Counted from the first letter of the stretch, positions 1 through 19,542 are shown. The stretch: 64,000 nucleotides of DNA from Neoaquamicrobium sediminum (GCF_013240295.1 NZ_JABETK010000002.1:620001-684000); one strand, 5' to 3'. Notes: generated by a model from the letters alone, not told the origin. Numbers and translations are program-made.

Positions 1-1609
<1,609 letters not shown>

Positions 1610-1619
1610 AGGCTATCAC

Positions 1620-1646
1620 GCGCCGCGGGGCAGGGCTCCGCGGCGC
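1620..1646 (+). other. GC-rich hairpin in the rpoB-rpoC spacer
   Basis: A perfect 9-bp stem (1620-1628 with 1638-1646, GCGCCGCGG) closes a 9-base loop 10 bases after the rpoB stop. No T run follows, so it is not a classical terminator; it may act in mRNA processing or in setting the rpoB:rpoC ratio. Function is inferred only. Confidence 0.5.
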
Positions 1647-1730
1647 GCCCGAGATAATTACGGCGGCGATGCGGCCCATCCAGTCGCCACGATCAAGATG
1701 AGGGGTTTCGACCCCGACAAGGAGAACGGC

Positions 1731-5930
<4,200 letters not shown>

Positions 5931-5958
5931 GTCGCCCGAACCGGACATTGACGAACTG

Positions 5959-5990
5959 AAAAGCCGCCGGCATGCGCCGGCGGCTTTTTT
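5959..5990 (+). terminator. Rho-independent terminator after rpoC
   Basis: The stem AAGCCGCCGG / CCGGCGGCTT with a short CATG-centred loop is followed by a run of six T. It directly follows the rpoC stop and is a textbook intrinsic terminator. Confidence 0.93.
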
Positions 5991-6076
5991 GTTCGCGCCT
6001 GTAGCACCGCTGTTGAAGTTTCTTCAGGAGGAGCAGCGAACATTGTGCCATTGCGCGACGTCCCAAGCAGTTGGGT

Positions 6077-6088
6077 GTAGGCGCCTAC
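6077..6088. promoter_or_regulatory. Palindrome upstream of the LuxR-type gene
   Basis: GTAGGCGCCTAC is a perfect 12-base palindrome about 125 bases before the regulator start. Such a dyad could be the regulator's own operator, but nothing in the sequence proves it; length and position are the only evidence. Confidence 0.25.
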
Positions 6089-6210
6089 CTCTTTAGCGGT
6101 ATGACGTCAGCCGGATGAAGTCGGCGGAATGCAATTTTCCGAACGAGACCACGGATTTATTCAAGCTTAGGTAGCGGCCTCATGTTCAGGCTGCTAATGC
6201 TTGCTGGGGC

Positions 6211-7365
6211 TTGTGGGAGAAGCGTGTCATTCGGGGTGACGACTTTGTAAAGGGCGCAGTCGCGGAACTGTCCGACCGTTTACGTGATGCGGCTTGGGGA
6301 CGGACTGACTGGGTAGAAATTTGCCGGCACCTGGAAGATTTGCTTCCTGGCTCAGCTCCGGCAATTATGAACTACGACCTGCCGCGCGGACTTATCAACG
6401 CCAGCTTTGTTGAGGGTATCGACGAGGAGTATGTCGAAACCTATCGCACCCACTACGCGGCGCTGAACCCGTGGCTCGACTACTGGGCTGCGTCTCCGTC
6501 GGGAGAAGTGCGGATTTCAGAGCGGGACAGCCCGTCTTCGGAGTTCCGCAAGAGCGAATTCTACAACGATTGGCTGGCGCCGCAGGGGAACATGACGGCT
6601 GCGGTCGGACTGCGGCTGGACGTCGATGCTCACAACATCATCCACGTCGCATGGCACTACAGTGAGTCAAATGCCGCGGACTATGATGAGCCGGCCGCGG
6701 CGATCCTCGACAATGTGAAAGGCACCTTCGCGGATGCCGTGCGAGCCGCCGCACTGCTGCGTGACGGTGTCGAGCATCGGCTGCGTTTCGGCGCCGTGAT
6801 CGACAGGATCGACGGTGCGGCGTTGCTGGTTGAGCGCGACAGGCGAATTCGTGAGGTGAATGCCGAGGCGATCGCCGGACTGCAGGCTGGAGACGTGTTC
6901 AGCGGGGCAGGGGGCATGCTCCACCTGCGCGACGCCGGTGCCCAGCGCTGGCTGGAGGAAAACATATCCCGGCTTATCGGCGGCCTGCCGGTCACCGCCG
7001 CCAGCACGGTCATCAGAAACGAGGAACGAATTCTGCGCGTCAGCCTCACGGCCGCGCCGGACCATGTTGAGCGTGGGTTCCCGGCTCTCGTGCACCCGCG
7101 GCCGGTTGTGCTGGTCGTTGTCCGATTACTGGCGGGCGGCGAGGCCCGTATTGACGACACCAGTCTGCGCTTCGCCTTCGGACTGTCCACGGCCGAGGTG
7201 CGTCTGTGCGAGGTTCTGGCCAATGGTCATTCGCTTGCCGACGCTGCCGAGATGCTCGGCATATCGGAAGGCACGGTGCGGCAGCGCGTAAAGGTCGTCT
7301 TCCAGAAGACCGGCACCCACCGCCAAGGTGAGTTGATCGCCATGCTCGGACGATTTCGCCTTTGA
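6211..7365 (+). CDS. LuxR-family HTH transcriptional regulator
   Basis: A 384-residue predicted DNA-binding regulator. The last 65 residues form a GerE/LuxR helix-turn-helix: the segment FGLSTAEVRLCEVLANGHSLADAAEMLGIS, then EGTVRQRVKVVFQKTGTHRQGELI. The first ~320 residues show no receiver-domain aspartate, and no autoinducer-binding signature that I recognise; the middle part (from about residue 190, ALLVERDRRIREVNAEA) looks like a degenerate PAS-type sensor, typical of rhizobial regulators of unknown ligand. The TTG start is uncertain because no good ribosome site precedes it and the next in-frame ATG lies far inside. The gene sits alone between rpoC and rpsL, a place normally occupied by no regulator, and its upstream DNA is more AT-rich than its surroundings, which suggests a later insertion. 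Confidence 0.8.
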   Translation: MWEKRVIRGDDFVKGAVAELSDRLRDAAWGRTDWVEICRHLEDLLPGSAPAIMNYDLPRGLINASFVEGIDEEYVETYRTHYAALNPWLDYWAASPSGEVRISERDSPSSEFRKSEFYNDWLAPQGNMTAAVGLRLDVDAHNIIHVAWHYSESNAADYDEPAAAILDNVKGTFADAVRAAALLRDGVEHRLRFGAVIDRIDGAALLVERDRRIREVNAEAIAGLQAGDVFSGAGGMLHLRDAGAQRWLEENISRLIGGLPVTAASTVIRNEERILRVSLTAAPDHVERGFPALVHPRPVVLVVVRLLAGGEARIDDTSLRFAFGLSTAEVRLCEVLANGHSLADAAEMLGISEGTVRQRVKVVFQKTGTHRQGELIAMLGRFRL

Positions 7366-7526
7366 GATTAACAGCTTGTTGATGGACTAAGCGGATTTCT
7401 CCCCCAAATGGGAGTAGGTGGGCGCCCCCAAATCACGTTAACTAAACCGGCCGTTGCGTAATCCGACACGTTCGGATGCCGGACCGGCAAGACGGTTGTG
7501 GTTCAATTTCGGGATCGCATACCATT

Positions 7527-7566
7527 GACCGCCTGGTCGGAGGCCCCTGGCCGGGCGGTCTTTTTT
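7527..7566 (+). terminator. Terminator after the LuxR-type gene
   Basis: GACCGCC pairs with GGGCGGTC around an inner CTGG/CCTGG pairing, then a run of six T. It lies 160 bases after the regulator stop and faces the convergent gene at 7579-7860. The 3' stretch before it also contains short stems (CTCCC/GGGAG near 7401, ATCCG/CGGAT near 7461). Confidence 0.8.
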
Positions 7567-7578
7567 CTGGCGCTGCGC

Positions 7579-7860
7579 TCAGAAAATCTCGTCGAACGTG
7601 ACGATGGACACCTCGCCTTCGAGCGCGCCCTGGTAGGCCGACATGTGCGGCTCGTCATCCGGCGCATCCTGCATGTCACCGATCTGGTCCAGCTCCGCTT
7701 CGGCGTAGCCCTCGCGCGCCAGGGCCTCCAGCGCCATGCGCACGGCCGAATCGTCATCGGGTGCGACCAGCATCACATGCACGCCTTCCGACTCGCCGCC
7801 CTTCTTGCGCCAGACTCGGCCGACGATGATCGTCACCGGCTTCTGCTCGTTGTCATTCAT
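7579..7860 (-). CDS. Small conserved acidic protein of unknown function
   Basis: A 93-residue acidic cytosolic protein beginning MNDNEQKPVTIIVGRVWRKK and ending VSIVTFDEIF. It has no signal peptide, membrane segment or recognised domain. The open frame runs far upstream, but the ATG at 7858-7860 is the first start that gives a compact protein. I know similar short proteins next to rpsL in other rhizobia, but not a function. It is transcribed away from rpsL, so the two share the 465-base intergenic region. Confidence 0.7.
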   Translation of the reverse strand: MNDNEQKPVTIIVGRVWRKKGGESEGVHVMLVAPDDDSAVRMALEALAREGYAEAELDQIGDMQDAPDDEPHMSAYQGALEGEVSIVTFDEIF

Positions 7861-8047
7861 GACGTGATTCCCTATCTGTGGCGGCGAGACTGACACCGAG
7901 CGGCTGTTTCGCACATTTCGGATGGCCGAAACAGGTCGGAAGGGCTCATGAAATGCCGGACTGGCGCGTAATTGGGTAATTTTCTTGCTTGGCGCGCACG
8001 TTGGTGCCCGTAAGCGCCGAAACCGCGCGATTTGCCGGCATGCGGGG

Positions 8048-8076
8048 TTGACGATCCGCGGCGTTGGGGGTAGAAG
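8048..8076 (+). promoter_or_regulatory. Predicted sigma-70 promoter of the str/S10 ribosomal operon
   Basis: TTGACG (8048-8053), a 17-base spacer, then TAGAAG (8071-8076). It is the best match in the 465 bases between the divergent small gene and rpsL and would give a leader of roughly 240 bases. The rest of that intergenic stretch shows no gene. Confidence 0.5.
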
Positions 8077-8325
8077 CCGCCTCGTCTGAGCCGATGTGAG
8101 GCTTTCTTTTTCGGGACGTCGCGTCCTGGAGCAGGTCTCAAACAGGGTTCGTTTTACGAGCGACTTTACATTTCCGGCTTGCATGAAGCGGCTTCCGCTT
8201 CCTCTGCGTTTGTTCGGGCAAGACCGCCCTAAGCGGTTGTTGCTCGAATTGCTGTATGGAAACGCCGCTCCAGACGGCCCTGTGAGGGGCTTGAGACACC
8301 GGTTTTGAGATAGAAGGAAGGTTTG

Positions 8326-8697
8326 ATGCCTACCGTCAACCAGCTGATCCGCAAGCCGCGCATAGCGCCGGTGAAGCGCAACAAGGTTCCGGCCATGCAG
8401 GCCAACCCGCAGAAGCGGGGCGTATGCACGCGCGTCTACACCACGACGCCGAAGAAGCCGAACTCGGCACTGCGCAAGGTTGCGAAGATCCGTCTCGTCA
8501 ACGGCTTCGAGGTGATTGGCTACATTCCTGGCGAGGGTCACAACCTCCAGGAGCACTCTGTTGTCATGATCCGAGGCGGCCGCGTGAAAGACCTTCCGGG
8601 TGTGCGATACCACATCATTCGTGGCGTGCTCGACACCCAGGGTGTGAAGAACCGCAAGCAGCGCCGCTCCAAGTACGGCGCAAAGCGTCCGAAGTAA
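8326..8697 (+). CDS. rpsL: Ribosomal protein S12
   Basis: Full-length S12 (123 residues) of the 30S decoding centre, where it checks codon-anticodon pairing. The streptomycin-determining loops TTPKKPNSA (residues 40-48) and [12 protein letters not shown] (84-95) have the wild-type lysines 43 and 88, so the sequence predicts streptomycin sensitivity at this locus. A TTG one codon upstream is in frame, but the ATG at 8326 behind GAAGG is the normal start. First gene of the str operon. Confidence 0.98.
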   Translation: MPTVNQLIRKPRIAPVKRNKVPAMQANPQKRGVCTRVYTTTPKKPNSALRKVAKIRLVNGFEVIGYIPGEGHNLQEHSVVMIRGGRVKDLPGVRYHIIRGVLDTQGVKNRKQRRSKYGAKRPK

Positions 8698-8749
8698 GGG
8701 TTTCCCCGGCTTCGGCGCTTTTGTTTTAAGCCCTGGCCGACGATCGTGA

Positions 8750-9232
<483 letters not shown>

Positions 9233-9263
9233 TCCGGCGAGCAGGGATACAAGAGGCACCACC

Positions 9264-11353
<2,090 letters not shown>

Positions 11354-11419
11354 CCGGAAGCCGGACGCGAGAAGCAGAACTAGCAGCCTGAACAGGCGCA
11401 CAGGAAATGGAGAAGTCAC

Positions 11420-12595
<1,176 letters not shown>

Positions 12596-12614
12596 GAAGA
12601 TCAACAGGGTCTGT

Positions 12615-12643
12615 CGCGGGCGCGGTTGTTGCCCGCGCCCGCG
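12615..12643 (+). other. Strong hairpin between tuf and rpsJ
   Basis: A perfect 11-bp all-GC stem (12615-12625 with 12633-12643) around a 7-base loop, 20 bases after tuf. No T run follows, so it is more likely an attenuator, RNA-stability or processing element between the str and S10 parts of the transcript than a full terminator. Confidence 0.6.
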
Positions 12644-12666
12644 GAAGACTTGAAGGAATTGACTAG

Positions 12667-12975
12667 ATGAACGGGCAAAACATCCGCATCCGCCTCAAAG
12701 CGTTTGACCATCGCGTACTTGATGCGTCGACGCGCGAGATCGTATCGACGGCGAAACGCACCGGGGCCAACGTTCGCGGGCCCATCCCGCTGCCGACGCG
12801 GATCGAGAAATTCACGGTGAACCGCTCGCCGCACATCGACAAGAAGAGCCGCGAGCAGTTCGAGATGCGCACGCATAAGCGCCTCCTGGACATCGTAGAC
12901 CCGACCCCGCAGACCGTCGACGCTCTTATGAAGCTCGACCTGGCCGCCGGCGTCGACGTCGAGATCAAGCTCTAG
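12667..12975 (+). CDS. rpsJ: Ribosomal protein S10
   Basis: S10 (102 residues), a 30S head protein that is also the NusE antitermination factor. [15 protein letters not shown] at the start and [20 protein letters not shown] near the end are diagnostic. It begins the S10 operon. Confidence 0.98.
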   Translation: MNGQNIRIRLKAFDHRVLDASTREIVSTAKRTGANVRGPIPLPTRIEKFTVNRSPHIDKKSREQFEMRTHKRLLDIVDPTPQTVDALMKLDLAAGVDVEIKL

Positions 12976-13078
12976 GGGCTTAAACATGAGCCGGCCGGGT
13001 TCGCCCGAAAGGCTCCTCTGAGAAACAAGAGGCTGGAGGGGCTGGTCCCCGACAGGGAACTCTGAAGGAAGACAACCG

Positions 13079-13810
13079 ATGCGTTCAGGTGTTATCGCAC
13101 AGAAAATCGGGATGACGCGCGTCTACAACGACGCTGGTGAGCATGTGCCGGTCACGGTTCTCCGCATGGAGAACTGCCAGGTCGTTGCTCAGCGTACCCA
13201 GGAAAAGAACGGCTATACGGCGCTGCAGCTCGGCGTCGGGCTTGCCAAGGTGAAGAATACGACGAAGGCGATGCGCGGCCATTTCGCGACTGCTTCCGTC
13301 GAGCCGAAGGCCAAGCTCGCGGAGTTCCGCGTGTCGCCGGACAACCTGATCGACGTCGGTTCGGAGATCACCGTCGAGCATTTCGTCGCCGGCCAGAAGG
13401 TCGACGTGACGGGCACCTCGATCGGTAAGGGTTTCCAGGGCGTCATGAAGCGCCACAACTTCGGTGGTGGCCGCGCGACCCACGGTAACTCGGTCTCGCA
13501 CCGCTCGCACGGCTCGACCGGTCAGCGCCAGGACCCGGGCAAGGTGTTCAAGGGCAAGAAGATGGCCGGTCACATGGGGGCCACCCGCGTGACGACGCAG
13601 AACGTCGAGGTCGTTTCGACCGACGCCGATCGCGGCCTGATCCTGATCCGCGGCGCGGTTCCGGGTTCCAAGGGCGCCTGGATCATGGTTCGCGACGCCG
13701 TGAAGGCACCGCTTCCGGACAATGCTCCGAAGCCGGGCGCCGTCCGCGCCGCCAAGAAGGTAGATGCTCCGGCGGCGGAAGCTGCTCCGGCGGCTGAGGG
13801 AGCCGAATGA
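13079..13810 (+). CDS. rplC: Ribosomal protein L3
   Basis: L3 (243 residues), an early-assembly 50S protein whose central loop reaches the peptidyl transferase centre. The loop is visible as [13 protein letters not shown] then [23 protein letters not shown]. The C-terminus has the alanine/proline-rich extension ([13 protein letters not shown]) common in rhizobia. The stop overlaps the rplD start (ATGA). Confidence 0.97.
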   Translation: MRSGVIAQKIGMTRVYNDAGEHVPVTVLRMENCQVVAQRTQEKNGYTALQLGVGLAKVKNTTKAMRGHFATASVEPKAKLAEFRVSPDNLIDVGSEITVEHFVAGQKVDVTGTSIGKGFQGVMKRHNFGGGRATHGNSVSHRSHGSTGQRQDPGKVFKGKKMAGHMGATRVTTQNVEVVSTDADRGLILIRGAVPGSKGAWIMVRDAVKAPLPDNAPKPGAVRAAKKVDAPAAEAAPAAEGAE

Positions 13811-14430
13811 TGGATATCAAGATCACCACTCTTTCCGGCAAGGCTGCCGGCGAGGTGAAGCTCTCCGACGAGATCTTCGGCCTCGATCCGCGTGAGGACA
13901 TCCTCCAGCGCGTCATTCGCTGGCAGCTCGCCAAGAAGCAGCAGGGTACGCACAAGGCCAAGGGCCGCGCGGAAATCTCGCGCACCGGCGCCAAGATGTA
14001 CAAGCAGAAGGGTACGGGCCGCGCCCGTCACCACTCCGCTCGCGCTCCGCAGTTCCGCGGCGGTGGCAAGGCGCACGGCCCGGTCGTTCGCAGCCACGAG
14101 CACGATCTGCCGAAGAAGGTCCGCGCGCTTGGCCTGCGCCACGCGCTTTCGGCCAAGGCGAAGGCTTCGAACCTGATCGTCGTCGACGAGCTGGCGCTGA
14201 AGGATCCCAAGACGAAGGCTCTGGTGGCGGATTTCGCCAAGCTGGGGCTGACCAACGCGCTGGTGATCGGCGGTGCCGAGCTCGACCAGAACTTCAAGCG
14301 CGCTGCGTCGAACATTCCCAACATTGACGTGCTGCCGATCCAGGGCATCAACGTCTACGACATTCTGCGCCGTGGCACGCTCGTGCTGTCGAAGGCCGCA
14401 GTCGAGGCTCTGGAGGAGCGGTTCAAATGA
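13807..14430 (+). CDS. rplD: Ribosomal protein L4
   Basis: L4 (206-207 residues), a 50S protein lining the exit tunnel; in enterobacteria it also represses its own operon. The tunnel loop reads [27 protein letters not shown]. Two adjacent ATG codons (13807, 13810) are possible starts; the first overlaps the rplC stop. It overlaps rplW by four bases. Confidence 0.97.
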   Translation: MMDIKITTLSGKAAGEVKLSDEIFGLDPREDILQRVIRWQLAKKQQGTHKAKGRAEISRTGAKMYKQKGTGRARHHSARAPQFRGGGKAHGPVVRSHEHDLPKKVRALGLRHALSAKAKASNLIVVDELALKDPKTKALVADFAKLGLTNALVIGGAELDQNFKRAASNIPNIDVLPIQGINVYDILRRGTLVLSKAAVEALEERFK

Positions 14431-14720
14431 CTGATCTTCGCCACTATGACGTGATCGTCTCGCCGGCGATCACCGAGAAGTCGACCATGGCTTCCGAGTA
14501 CAACCAGGTGGTCTTCAACGTTGCCCGCAAGGCGACGAAGCCGGAGATCAAGGCGGCTGTCGAGGCGCTGTTCGGCGTCAAGGTCACCGCTGTCAATACG
14601 CTCCTGCGCAAGGGCAAGGTGAAGCGGTTCCGCGGCACCATCGGGCGCCAGAGCGACGTCAAGAAAGCCGTCGTGACGCTGGCTGAAGGCCAGTCGATCG
14701 ACGTCGCGACCGGACTGTAA
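14427..14720 (+). CDS. rplW: Ribosomal protein L23
   Basis: L23 (97 residues) at the tunnel exit, the docking point for trigger factor and the signal recognition particle. Typical motifs are [11 protein letters not shown] and [14 protein letters not shown]. Translationally coupled to rplD by an ATGA overlap. Confidence 0.97.
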   Translation: MTDLRHYDVIVSPAITEKSTMASEYNQVVFNVARKATKPEIKAAVEALFGVKVTAVNTLLRKGKVKRFRGTIGRQSDVKKAVVTLAEGQSIDVATGL

Positions 14721-14730
14721 GGACGGAACG

Positions 14731-15563
14731 ATGGCACTGAAGAAATTCAATCCGATTACGCCGAGCACGCGCCAGCTCGTGATCGTCGACCGTTCGGGTC
14801 TTTACAAGGGCAAGCCGGTGAAGGGGCTGACCGAAGGTCTGACCAAGAACGGCGGTCGCAACAACACCGGTCGCGTCACCAGCCGCTTCATCGGCGGCGG
14901 TCACAAGCGCACCTACCGCATCATCGACTTCAAGCGTCGCAAGTTCGACGTCGGCGGTACGGTGGAGCGTCTGGAGTACGATCCGAACCGCACCGCCTTC
15001 ATCGCGCTGATCAAGTACGATGACGGTGAGCTTGCCTACATCCTGGCGCCGCAGCGTCTGGCTGCCGGCGACCGCGTGGTGGCCGGTGAGAGCGTCGACG
15101 TGAAGCCGGGCAACGCGATGCCGCTGGGCTCGATGCCGGTCGGCACGATCGTCCACAACGTCGAGCTGAAGCCGGGCAAGGGCGGCCAGATCGCCCGTTC
15201 GGCAGGTGCTTACGTGCAGCTCGTCGGTCGCGACCAGGGCATGGCGATCCTGCGCCTCAACTCGGGGAGCAGCGCATCGTGTCCGGCGCATGCCTGGCCA
15301 CTGTCGGTGCCGTGTCCAACCCGGACCACGGCAACATCAACGACGGCAAGGCAGGTCGTACCCGTTGGCGCGGTAAGCGTCCGCACAATCGCGGCGTGAC
15401 CATGAACCCGGTCGACCACCCGCACGGCGGTGGTGAAGGCCGCACATCCGGCGGCCGGCACCCGGTGACCCCGTGGGGCAAGCCGACCAAGGGCAAGAGA
15501 ACGCGGTCCAACAAGGCGACCGACAAGTTCATCATGCGCTCGCGCCACCAGCGCAAGAGCTAA
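14731..15563 (+). CDS. rplB: Ribosomal protein L2, with a frameshift
   Basis: L2 is a 50S core protein needed for subunit joining and peptidyl transfer. The first ~178 residues are in one frame ([19 protein letters not shown] to RLNSG) and the rest, including the functionally key [25 protein letters not shown], is in the next. The break is at the G run 15264-15267: adding one G gives [26 protein letters not shown]. Restored length is about 277 residues, normal for the family. An essential gene, hence almost certainly a missing base in the sequence. Confidence 0.96.
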
Positions 15564-15579
15564 GGAAAGGTAGTCAGAC

Positions 15580-15858
15580 GTGACCCGTTCAGTTTGGAAA
15601 GGCCCGTTCGTCGACGGCTATCTGCTCAAGAAGGCGGATAAGGTTCGCGAGGGTGGCCGTAACGAGGTGATCAAGATGTGGAGCCGTCGCTCCACCATCC
15701 TGCCGCAGTTCGTCGGCCTCACCTTCGGTGTTTACAACGGCCAGAAGCACGTCCCGGTCAATGTGACCGAGGAGATGGTTGGCCACAAGTTCGGTGAGTT
15801 CTCGCCCACCCGTACCTATTACGGCCACGGCGCGGACAAGAAGGCAAAGAGGAAGTAA
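15580..15858 (+). CDS. rpsS: Ribosomal protein S19
   Basis: S19 (92 residues), a 30S head protein that pairs with S13. It starts with GTG at 15580 ([18 protein letters not shown]), the only start consistent with the family N-terminus, preceded by AGGAAAGG. The C-terminal motif is [16 protein letters not shown]. Confidence 0.97.
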   Translation: MTRSVWKGPFVDGYLLKKADKVREGGRNEVIKMWSRRSTILPQFVGLTFGVYNGQKHVPVNVTEEMVGHKFGEFSPTRTYYGHGADKKAKRK

Positions 15859-15860
15859 CG

Positions 15861-16250
15861 ATGGGCAAGGCCAAAGCTCCGCGCAGGCTCGCCGACAACG
15901 AGGCGCGCGCCGTACTGCGCACGATCCGCGTCAGCCCGCAGAAGCTGAACCTCGTTGCCGCGCTGATCCGTGGCAAGAAGGTCGGCACTGCGCTCGCCGA
16001 TCTCGAGTTCTCCCGCAAGCGCATCGCCGGCACCGTCAAGAAGACGCTGGAGTCCGCGATCGCGAATGCCGAGAACAATCACGATCTCGATGTCGACGCA
16101 CTGGTCGTCGCCGAGGCCTATGTCGGCAAGTCGATCACCATGAAGCGCTTCCATGCCCGCGGGCGTGGCCGTGCGAGCCGGATCGAAAAGCCGTTCTCGC
16201 ACCTCACCATCGTGGTGCGCGAAGTTGAAGAGAAAGTGGAGGCCGCCTGA
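15861..16250 (+). CDS. rplV: Ribosomal protein L22
   Basis: L22 (129 residues), a 50S protein whose beta hairpin lines the exit tunnel and macrolide site. Core motifs are [25 protein letters not shown] and the C-terminal [18 protein letters not shown]. Its stop shares a base with the rpsC start. Confidence 0.97.
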   Translation: MGKAKAPRRLADNEARAVLRTIRVSPQKLNLVAALIRGKKVGTALADLEFSRKRIAGTVKKTLESAIANAENNHDLDVDALVVAEAYVGKSITMKRFHARGRGRASRIEKPFSHLTIVVREVEEKVEAA

Positions 16251-16957
16251 TGGGCCAGAAAATCAACCCGATCGGTCTGCGTCTCGGCATCAACCGCACC
16301 TGGGATTCGCGCTGGTACGCGAACACCGGCGAGTACGGCAAGCTGCTGCATGAGGATCTGAAGATCCGCGAGTACCTCGAGAAGGAACTCAAGCAGGCCG
16401 CGGTGTCGAAGATCGTGATCGAGCGCCCGCACAAGAAGTGCCGCGTGACCATTCACGCCGCGCGTCCGGGTCTCATCATCGGCAAGAAGGGCGCCGACAT
16501 TGAGAAGCTGCGCCGCAAGCTGACCGAGATGACGAAGGCTGAAACGCACCTCAACATCGTCGAGGTCCGCAAGCCTGAGATCGACGCCAAGCTGGTCGCT
16601 CAGTCGATCGCACAGCAGCTCGAGCGCCGCGTCGCGTTCCGCCGTGCCATGAAGCGCGCCGTTCAGTCGGCCATGCGCCTTGGCGCCGAAGGTATCCGCA
16701 TCAACTGCGCGGGTCGCCTGGGCGGTGCGGAAATCGCACGCATGGAGTGGTACCGTGAAGGCCGCGTGCCGCTGCATACGCTGCGCGCCGACGTCGACTA
16801 CGGCACCGCCGAAGCGCAGACGGCCTACGGCATCTGTGGCGTCAAGGTGTGGGTGTTCAAGGGCGAGATCCTCGAGCACGACCCGATGGCGTCCGAGCGC
16901 AAGGCAATCGAGGCCGACAGCCACGGTGGTGGTCCGCGTCGCCGCGAAAACGCCTGA
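16250..16957 (+). CDS. rpsC: Ribosomal protein S3
   Basis: S3 (235 residues) forms part of the mRNA entry channel helicase. The KH domain motif [16 protein letters not shown] and the C-terminal [31 protein letters not shown] block (read in two parts) are intact. The stop-start overlap with rplV (TGATG) implies coupled translation. Confidence 0.97.
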   Translation: MGQKINPIGLRLGINRTWDSRWYANTGEYGKLLHEDLKIREYLEKELKQAAVSKIVIERPHKKCRVTIHAARPGLIIGKKGADIEKLRRKLTEMTKAETHLNIVEVRKPEIDAKLVAQSIAQQLERRVAFRRAMKRAVQSAMRLGAEGIRINCAGRLGGAEIARMEWYREGRVPLHTLRADVDYGTAEAQTAYGICGVKVWVFKGEILEHDPMASERKAIEADSHGGGPRRRENA

Positions 16958-16984
16958 GAAGCATAGGGATTTTGGAGAAGAACG

Positions 16985-17398
16985 ATGCTGCAGCCAAAGC
17001 GCACAAAGTTCCGCAAACAGTTCAAGGGCCGTATTCACGGCGCTGCCAAGGGTGGCACCGACCTGAACTTCGGCGGCTTCGGCCTTAAGGCGCTCGAGCC
17101 CAACCGGGTCACCGCGCGTGAGATCGAGGCGGCTCGCCGCGCGATCACCCGCCAGATGAAGCGTCAGGGTCGCGTCTGGATCCGGGTGTTCCCGGATCTG
17201 CCGGTCACCTCGAAGCCGACCGAAGTCCGCATGGGTAAGGGCAAGGGCTCCGTCGATTATTGGGCGGCGCGCGTCAAGCCGGGCCGCGTCATGTTCGAGA
17301 TCGACGGCGTGTCCGAGGAGATCGCCCGCGAGGCGCTGCGTCTCGGCGCTGCCAAGCTTTCGGTGCGCACGCGCTTCGTGCAGCGCATCGCAGAATAG
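16985..17398 (+). CDS. rplP: Ribosomal protein L16
   Basis: L16 (137 residues) positions the A-site tRNA in the 50S subunit. It begins [16 protein letters not shown] and contains [19 protein letters not shown], both standard. Complete. Confidence 0.98.
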   Translation: MLQPKRTKFRKQFKGRIHGAAKGGTDLNFGGFGLKALEPNRVTAREIEAARRAITRQMKRQGRVWIRVFPDLPVTSKPTEVRMGKGKGSVDYWAARVKPGRVMFEIDGVSEEIAREALRLGAAKLSVRTRFVQRIAE

Positions 17399-17411
17399 GA
17401 AGGGCCACGAG

Positions 17412-17612
17412 ATGAAAGCCTCCGACGTGAGGGCCAAGACCCTCGACGAGCTGAACGATGAACTGGGTTCGCTGAAGAAGGAGCAGTTTAACCTGCGCTT
17501 CCAGAAGGCCACCGGTCAGCTCGAGAAAACCGCGCGCGTCAAGCAGGTCCGCAAGGACATCGCGCGCATCAAGACGATTGCGGCGGAAAAGTCCGCCGCC
17601 AAGAAGGCTTAA
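17412..17612 (+). CDS. rpmC: Ribosomal protein L29
   Basis: L29 (66 residues), a two-helix hairpin at the tunnel exit beside L23. The core [29 protein letters not shown] is typical, with an alanine/lysine-rich end. Thirteen bases after rplP. Confidence 0.96.
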   Translation: MKASDVRAKTLDELNDELGSLKKEQFNLRFQKATGQLEKTARVKQVRKDIARIKTIAAEKSAAKKA

Positions 17613-17623
17613 GGACGAAGAAA

Positions 17624-17884
17624 ATGCCGAAGCGCATCATGCAGGGCACTGTCGTCAGCGACAAGAACGACAAGACCGTTGTCGTCAGGATCGAGCGCCG
17701 CTTCACCCATCCGGTGATGAAGAAGACGGTTCGTCAGACCAAGCGCTACAAGGCGCATGACGAGAGCAACGCCTGCAAGGTAGGCGACTTCGTCTTCATC
17801 CAGGAGGCGGCTCCGATCTCCAAGGACAAGCGCTGGGTCGTGATTCAGAACCAGACGCAGGAACAGGCGGCGAAAGCCGAGTAA
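17624..17884 (+). CDS. rpsQ: Ribosomal protein S17
   Basis: S17 (86 residues), an OB-fold primary binding protein of the 16S 5' domain. Motifs are [22 protein letters not shown] and [20 protein letters not shown] 72-base spacer without obvious signals separates it from rplN. Confidence 0.97.
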   Translation: MPKRIMQGTVVSDKNDKTVVVRIERRFTHPVMKKTVRQTKRYKAHDESNACKVGDFVFIQEAAPISKDKRWVVIQNQTQEQAAKAE

Positions 17885-17956
17885 CAACGAATTTTGGACA
17901 AGCCGGGCAGGGCGCCGCGAGCGCACTGCCGGAAATGAAGAAGAAGGCGGCCAGTC

Positions 17957-18325
17957 ATGATTCAGATGCAAACAAACCTCGACGTCGCGGATAATTCCGG
18001 CGCGCGTCGTGTCATGTGCATCAAGGTGCTGGGCGGCTCGAAGCGGAAGTATGCCTCGGTCGGCGACATCATCGTCGTTTCGGTCAAGGAAGCCATTCCG
18101 CGCGGCCGCGTTAAGAAGGGTGACGTGATGAAGGCGGTCGTGGTTCGCACGGCCAAGGACATCCGTCGTTCGGACGGCAGCGTGATCCGTTTCGACAAGA
18201 ACGCGGCCGTTCTCGTCGACAACAAGAAAGAGCCGATCGGCACCCGTATCTTCGGACCGGTTCCGCGCGAACTCCGCGCCAAGAGCCACATGAAGATCAT
18301 CTCGCTCGCGCCTGAAGTGCTCTAA
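17957..18325 (+). CDS. rplN: Ribosomal protein L14
   Basis: L14 (122 residues) at the subunit interface, also the landing site of ribosome silencing factor RsfS. Diagnostic sequence: [19 protein letters not shown] and [25 protein letters not shown] (read in parts). In the spc operon, which may begin here. Confidence 0.98.
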   Translation: MIQMQTNLDVADNSGARRVMCIKVLGGSKRKYASVGDIIVVSVKEAIPRGRVKKGDVMKAVVVRTAKDIRRSDGSVIRFDKNAAVLVDNKKEPIGTRIFGPVPRELRAKSHMKIISLAPEVL

Positions 18326-18338
18326 GGAGGCCGGTGAA

Positions 18339-18653
18339 ATGCAGAAGATTCGCAAGGGCGACAACGTCGTCGTACTCGCCGGCAAGGACAAGGGCCGCAC
18401 CGGTGAGGTGCTGCGCGTCATGCCCAAGGACGACAAGGCGCTGGTGCGCGGCGTCAACATGATCGTGCGCCATCAGAGGCAGTCGCAGACCCAGGAAGGT
18501 GGGCTCATCCGCAAGGAAGCGCCGATTCACCTGTCCAACATCGCAGTTGCCGATCCCAAGGACGGCAAGACGCCGACACGCGTCGGTTTCGAGGTCCGCG
18601 ACGGCAAGAAAGTGCGCGTCGCGAAGCGCTCGGGAGAAGTCATCAATGGCTAA
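18339..18653 (+). CDS. rplX: Ribosomal protein L24
   Basis: L24 (104 residues), an initiator of 50S assembly with a KOW motif: [20 protein letters not shown] at residues 3-22. The end overlaps the rplE start by eight bases. Confidence 0.97.
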   Translation: MQKIRKGDNVVVLAGKDKGRTGEVLRVMPKDDKALVRGVNMIVRHQRQSQTQEGGLIRKEAPIHLSNIAVADPKDGKTPTRVGFEVRDGKKVRVAKRSGEVING

Positions 18654-19200
18654 TCAGTACGAACCGCGGATGAAGGCGCTTTACCGCGACCAGATCCGCA
18701 AGGCTCTCCAGGAGCAGTTCAACTACGACAACGAGATGCAGATTCCGCGTCTCGACAAGATCGTCATCAACATGGGTGTCGGCGAAGCCACGGCGGATTC
18801 CAAGAAGCCGTCGGTCGCTGCCGAGGACCTTGCGCAAATCGCCGGCCAGAAGGCTGTCGTGACCAAGGCGCGCAACTCGATCGCCGGCTTCAAGGTTCGC
18901 GAGAACATGCCGATCGGCGCCAAGGTTACGCTCCGCAAGGACCGCATGTACGACTTCGTGGATCGCCTGGTCACGATCGCGCTGCCGCGCGTTCGCGATT
19001 TCCGCGGTCTGAACGCGAAGAGCTTTGATGGCCGCGGCAACTTCGCCATGGGCATCAAGGAACACATCGTGTTCCCCGAGATCAACTACGACAAGGTCGA
19101 CCAGATCTGGGGAATGGACATCATCGTTTGTACGACCGCCAAGACGGACGACGAGGCCCGGGCTCTGCTCAAGGCCTTGAACTTCCCCTTCCGGCAGTAA
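18646..19200 (+). CDS. rplE: Ribosomal protein L5
   Basis: L5 (184 residues) binds 5S rRNA and contacts P-site tRNA. The start is the ATG at 18646 ([16 protein letters not shown]) inside the end of rplX, although the frame is open further upstream. Conserved segments are [11 protein letters not shown] and [23 protein letters not shown]. Complete. Confidence 0.97.
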   Translation: MANQYEPRMKALYRDQIRKALQEQFNYDNEMQIPRLDKIVINMGVGEATADSKKPSVAAEDLAQIAGQKAVVTKARNSIAGFKVRENMPIGAKVTLRKDRMYDFVDRLVTIALPRVRDFRGLNAKSFDGRGNFAMGIKEHIVFPEINYDKVDQIWGMDIIVCTTAKTDDEARALLKALNFPFRQ

Positions 19201-19224
19201 CGGCAGCGAACAAAGGAACCTGAA

Positions 19225-19530
19225 ATGGCAAAGACCAGCTCAGTCGAGAAGAACGAGAAGCGCCGCAAGCTCGTCAAGCAGTACGCCGCGAAGCGCGCGG
19301 AGCTCAAGGCGATCATCATGGATCAGGACAAGCCGATCGAGGAGCGCTTCCGTGCGCAGCTCAAGCTTGCCGCCCTGCCGCGCAACTCGGCGAAGAACCG
19401 TATCCGCAATCGCTGCGAAGTGACCGGCCGTCCGCGCGCCTACTACCGCAAGCTCAAGATGAGCCGCGTTGCGCTGCGCGAACTCGGCAACAACGGCCTA
19501 GTTCCCGGCCTCGTCAAGTCCAGCTGGTAA
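19225..19530 (+). CDS. rpsN: Ribosomal protein S14, zinc-free form
   Basis: S14 (101 residues) of the 30S head. It is the long form without the CxxC pairs of zinc-binding S14, so it needs no zinc. Typical C-terminal sequence [27 protein letters not shown]. Confidence 0.97.
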   Translation: MAKTSSVEKNEKRRKLVKQYAAKRAELKAIIMDQDKPIEERFRAQLKLAALPRNSAKNRIRNRCEVTGRPRAYYRKLKMSRVALRELGNNGLVPGLVKSSW

Positions 19531-19542
19531 GGAGGACATCAA

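Noticed and set aside
7440..7566. Possible tRNA or small RNA near GGTTCAATTTC
   Set aside because: No acceptor stem or cloverleaf; the stems fit a 3' untranslated region ending in the terminator.
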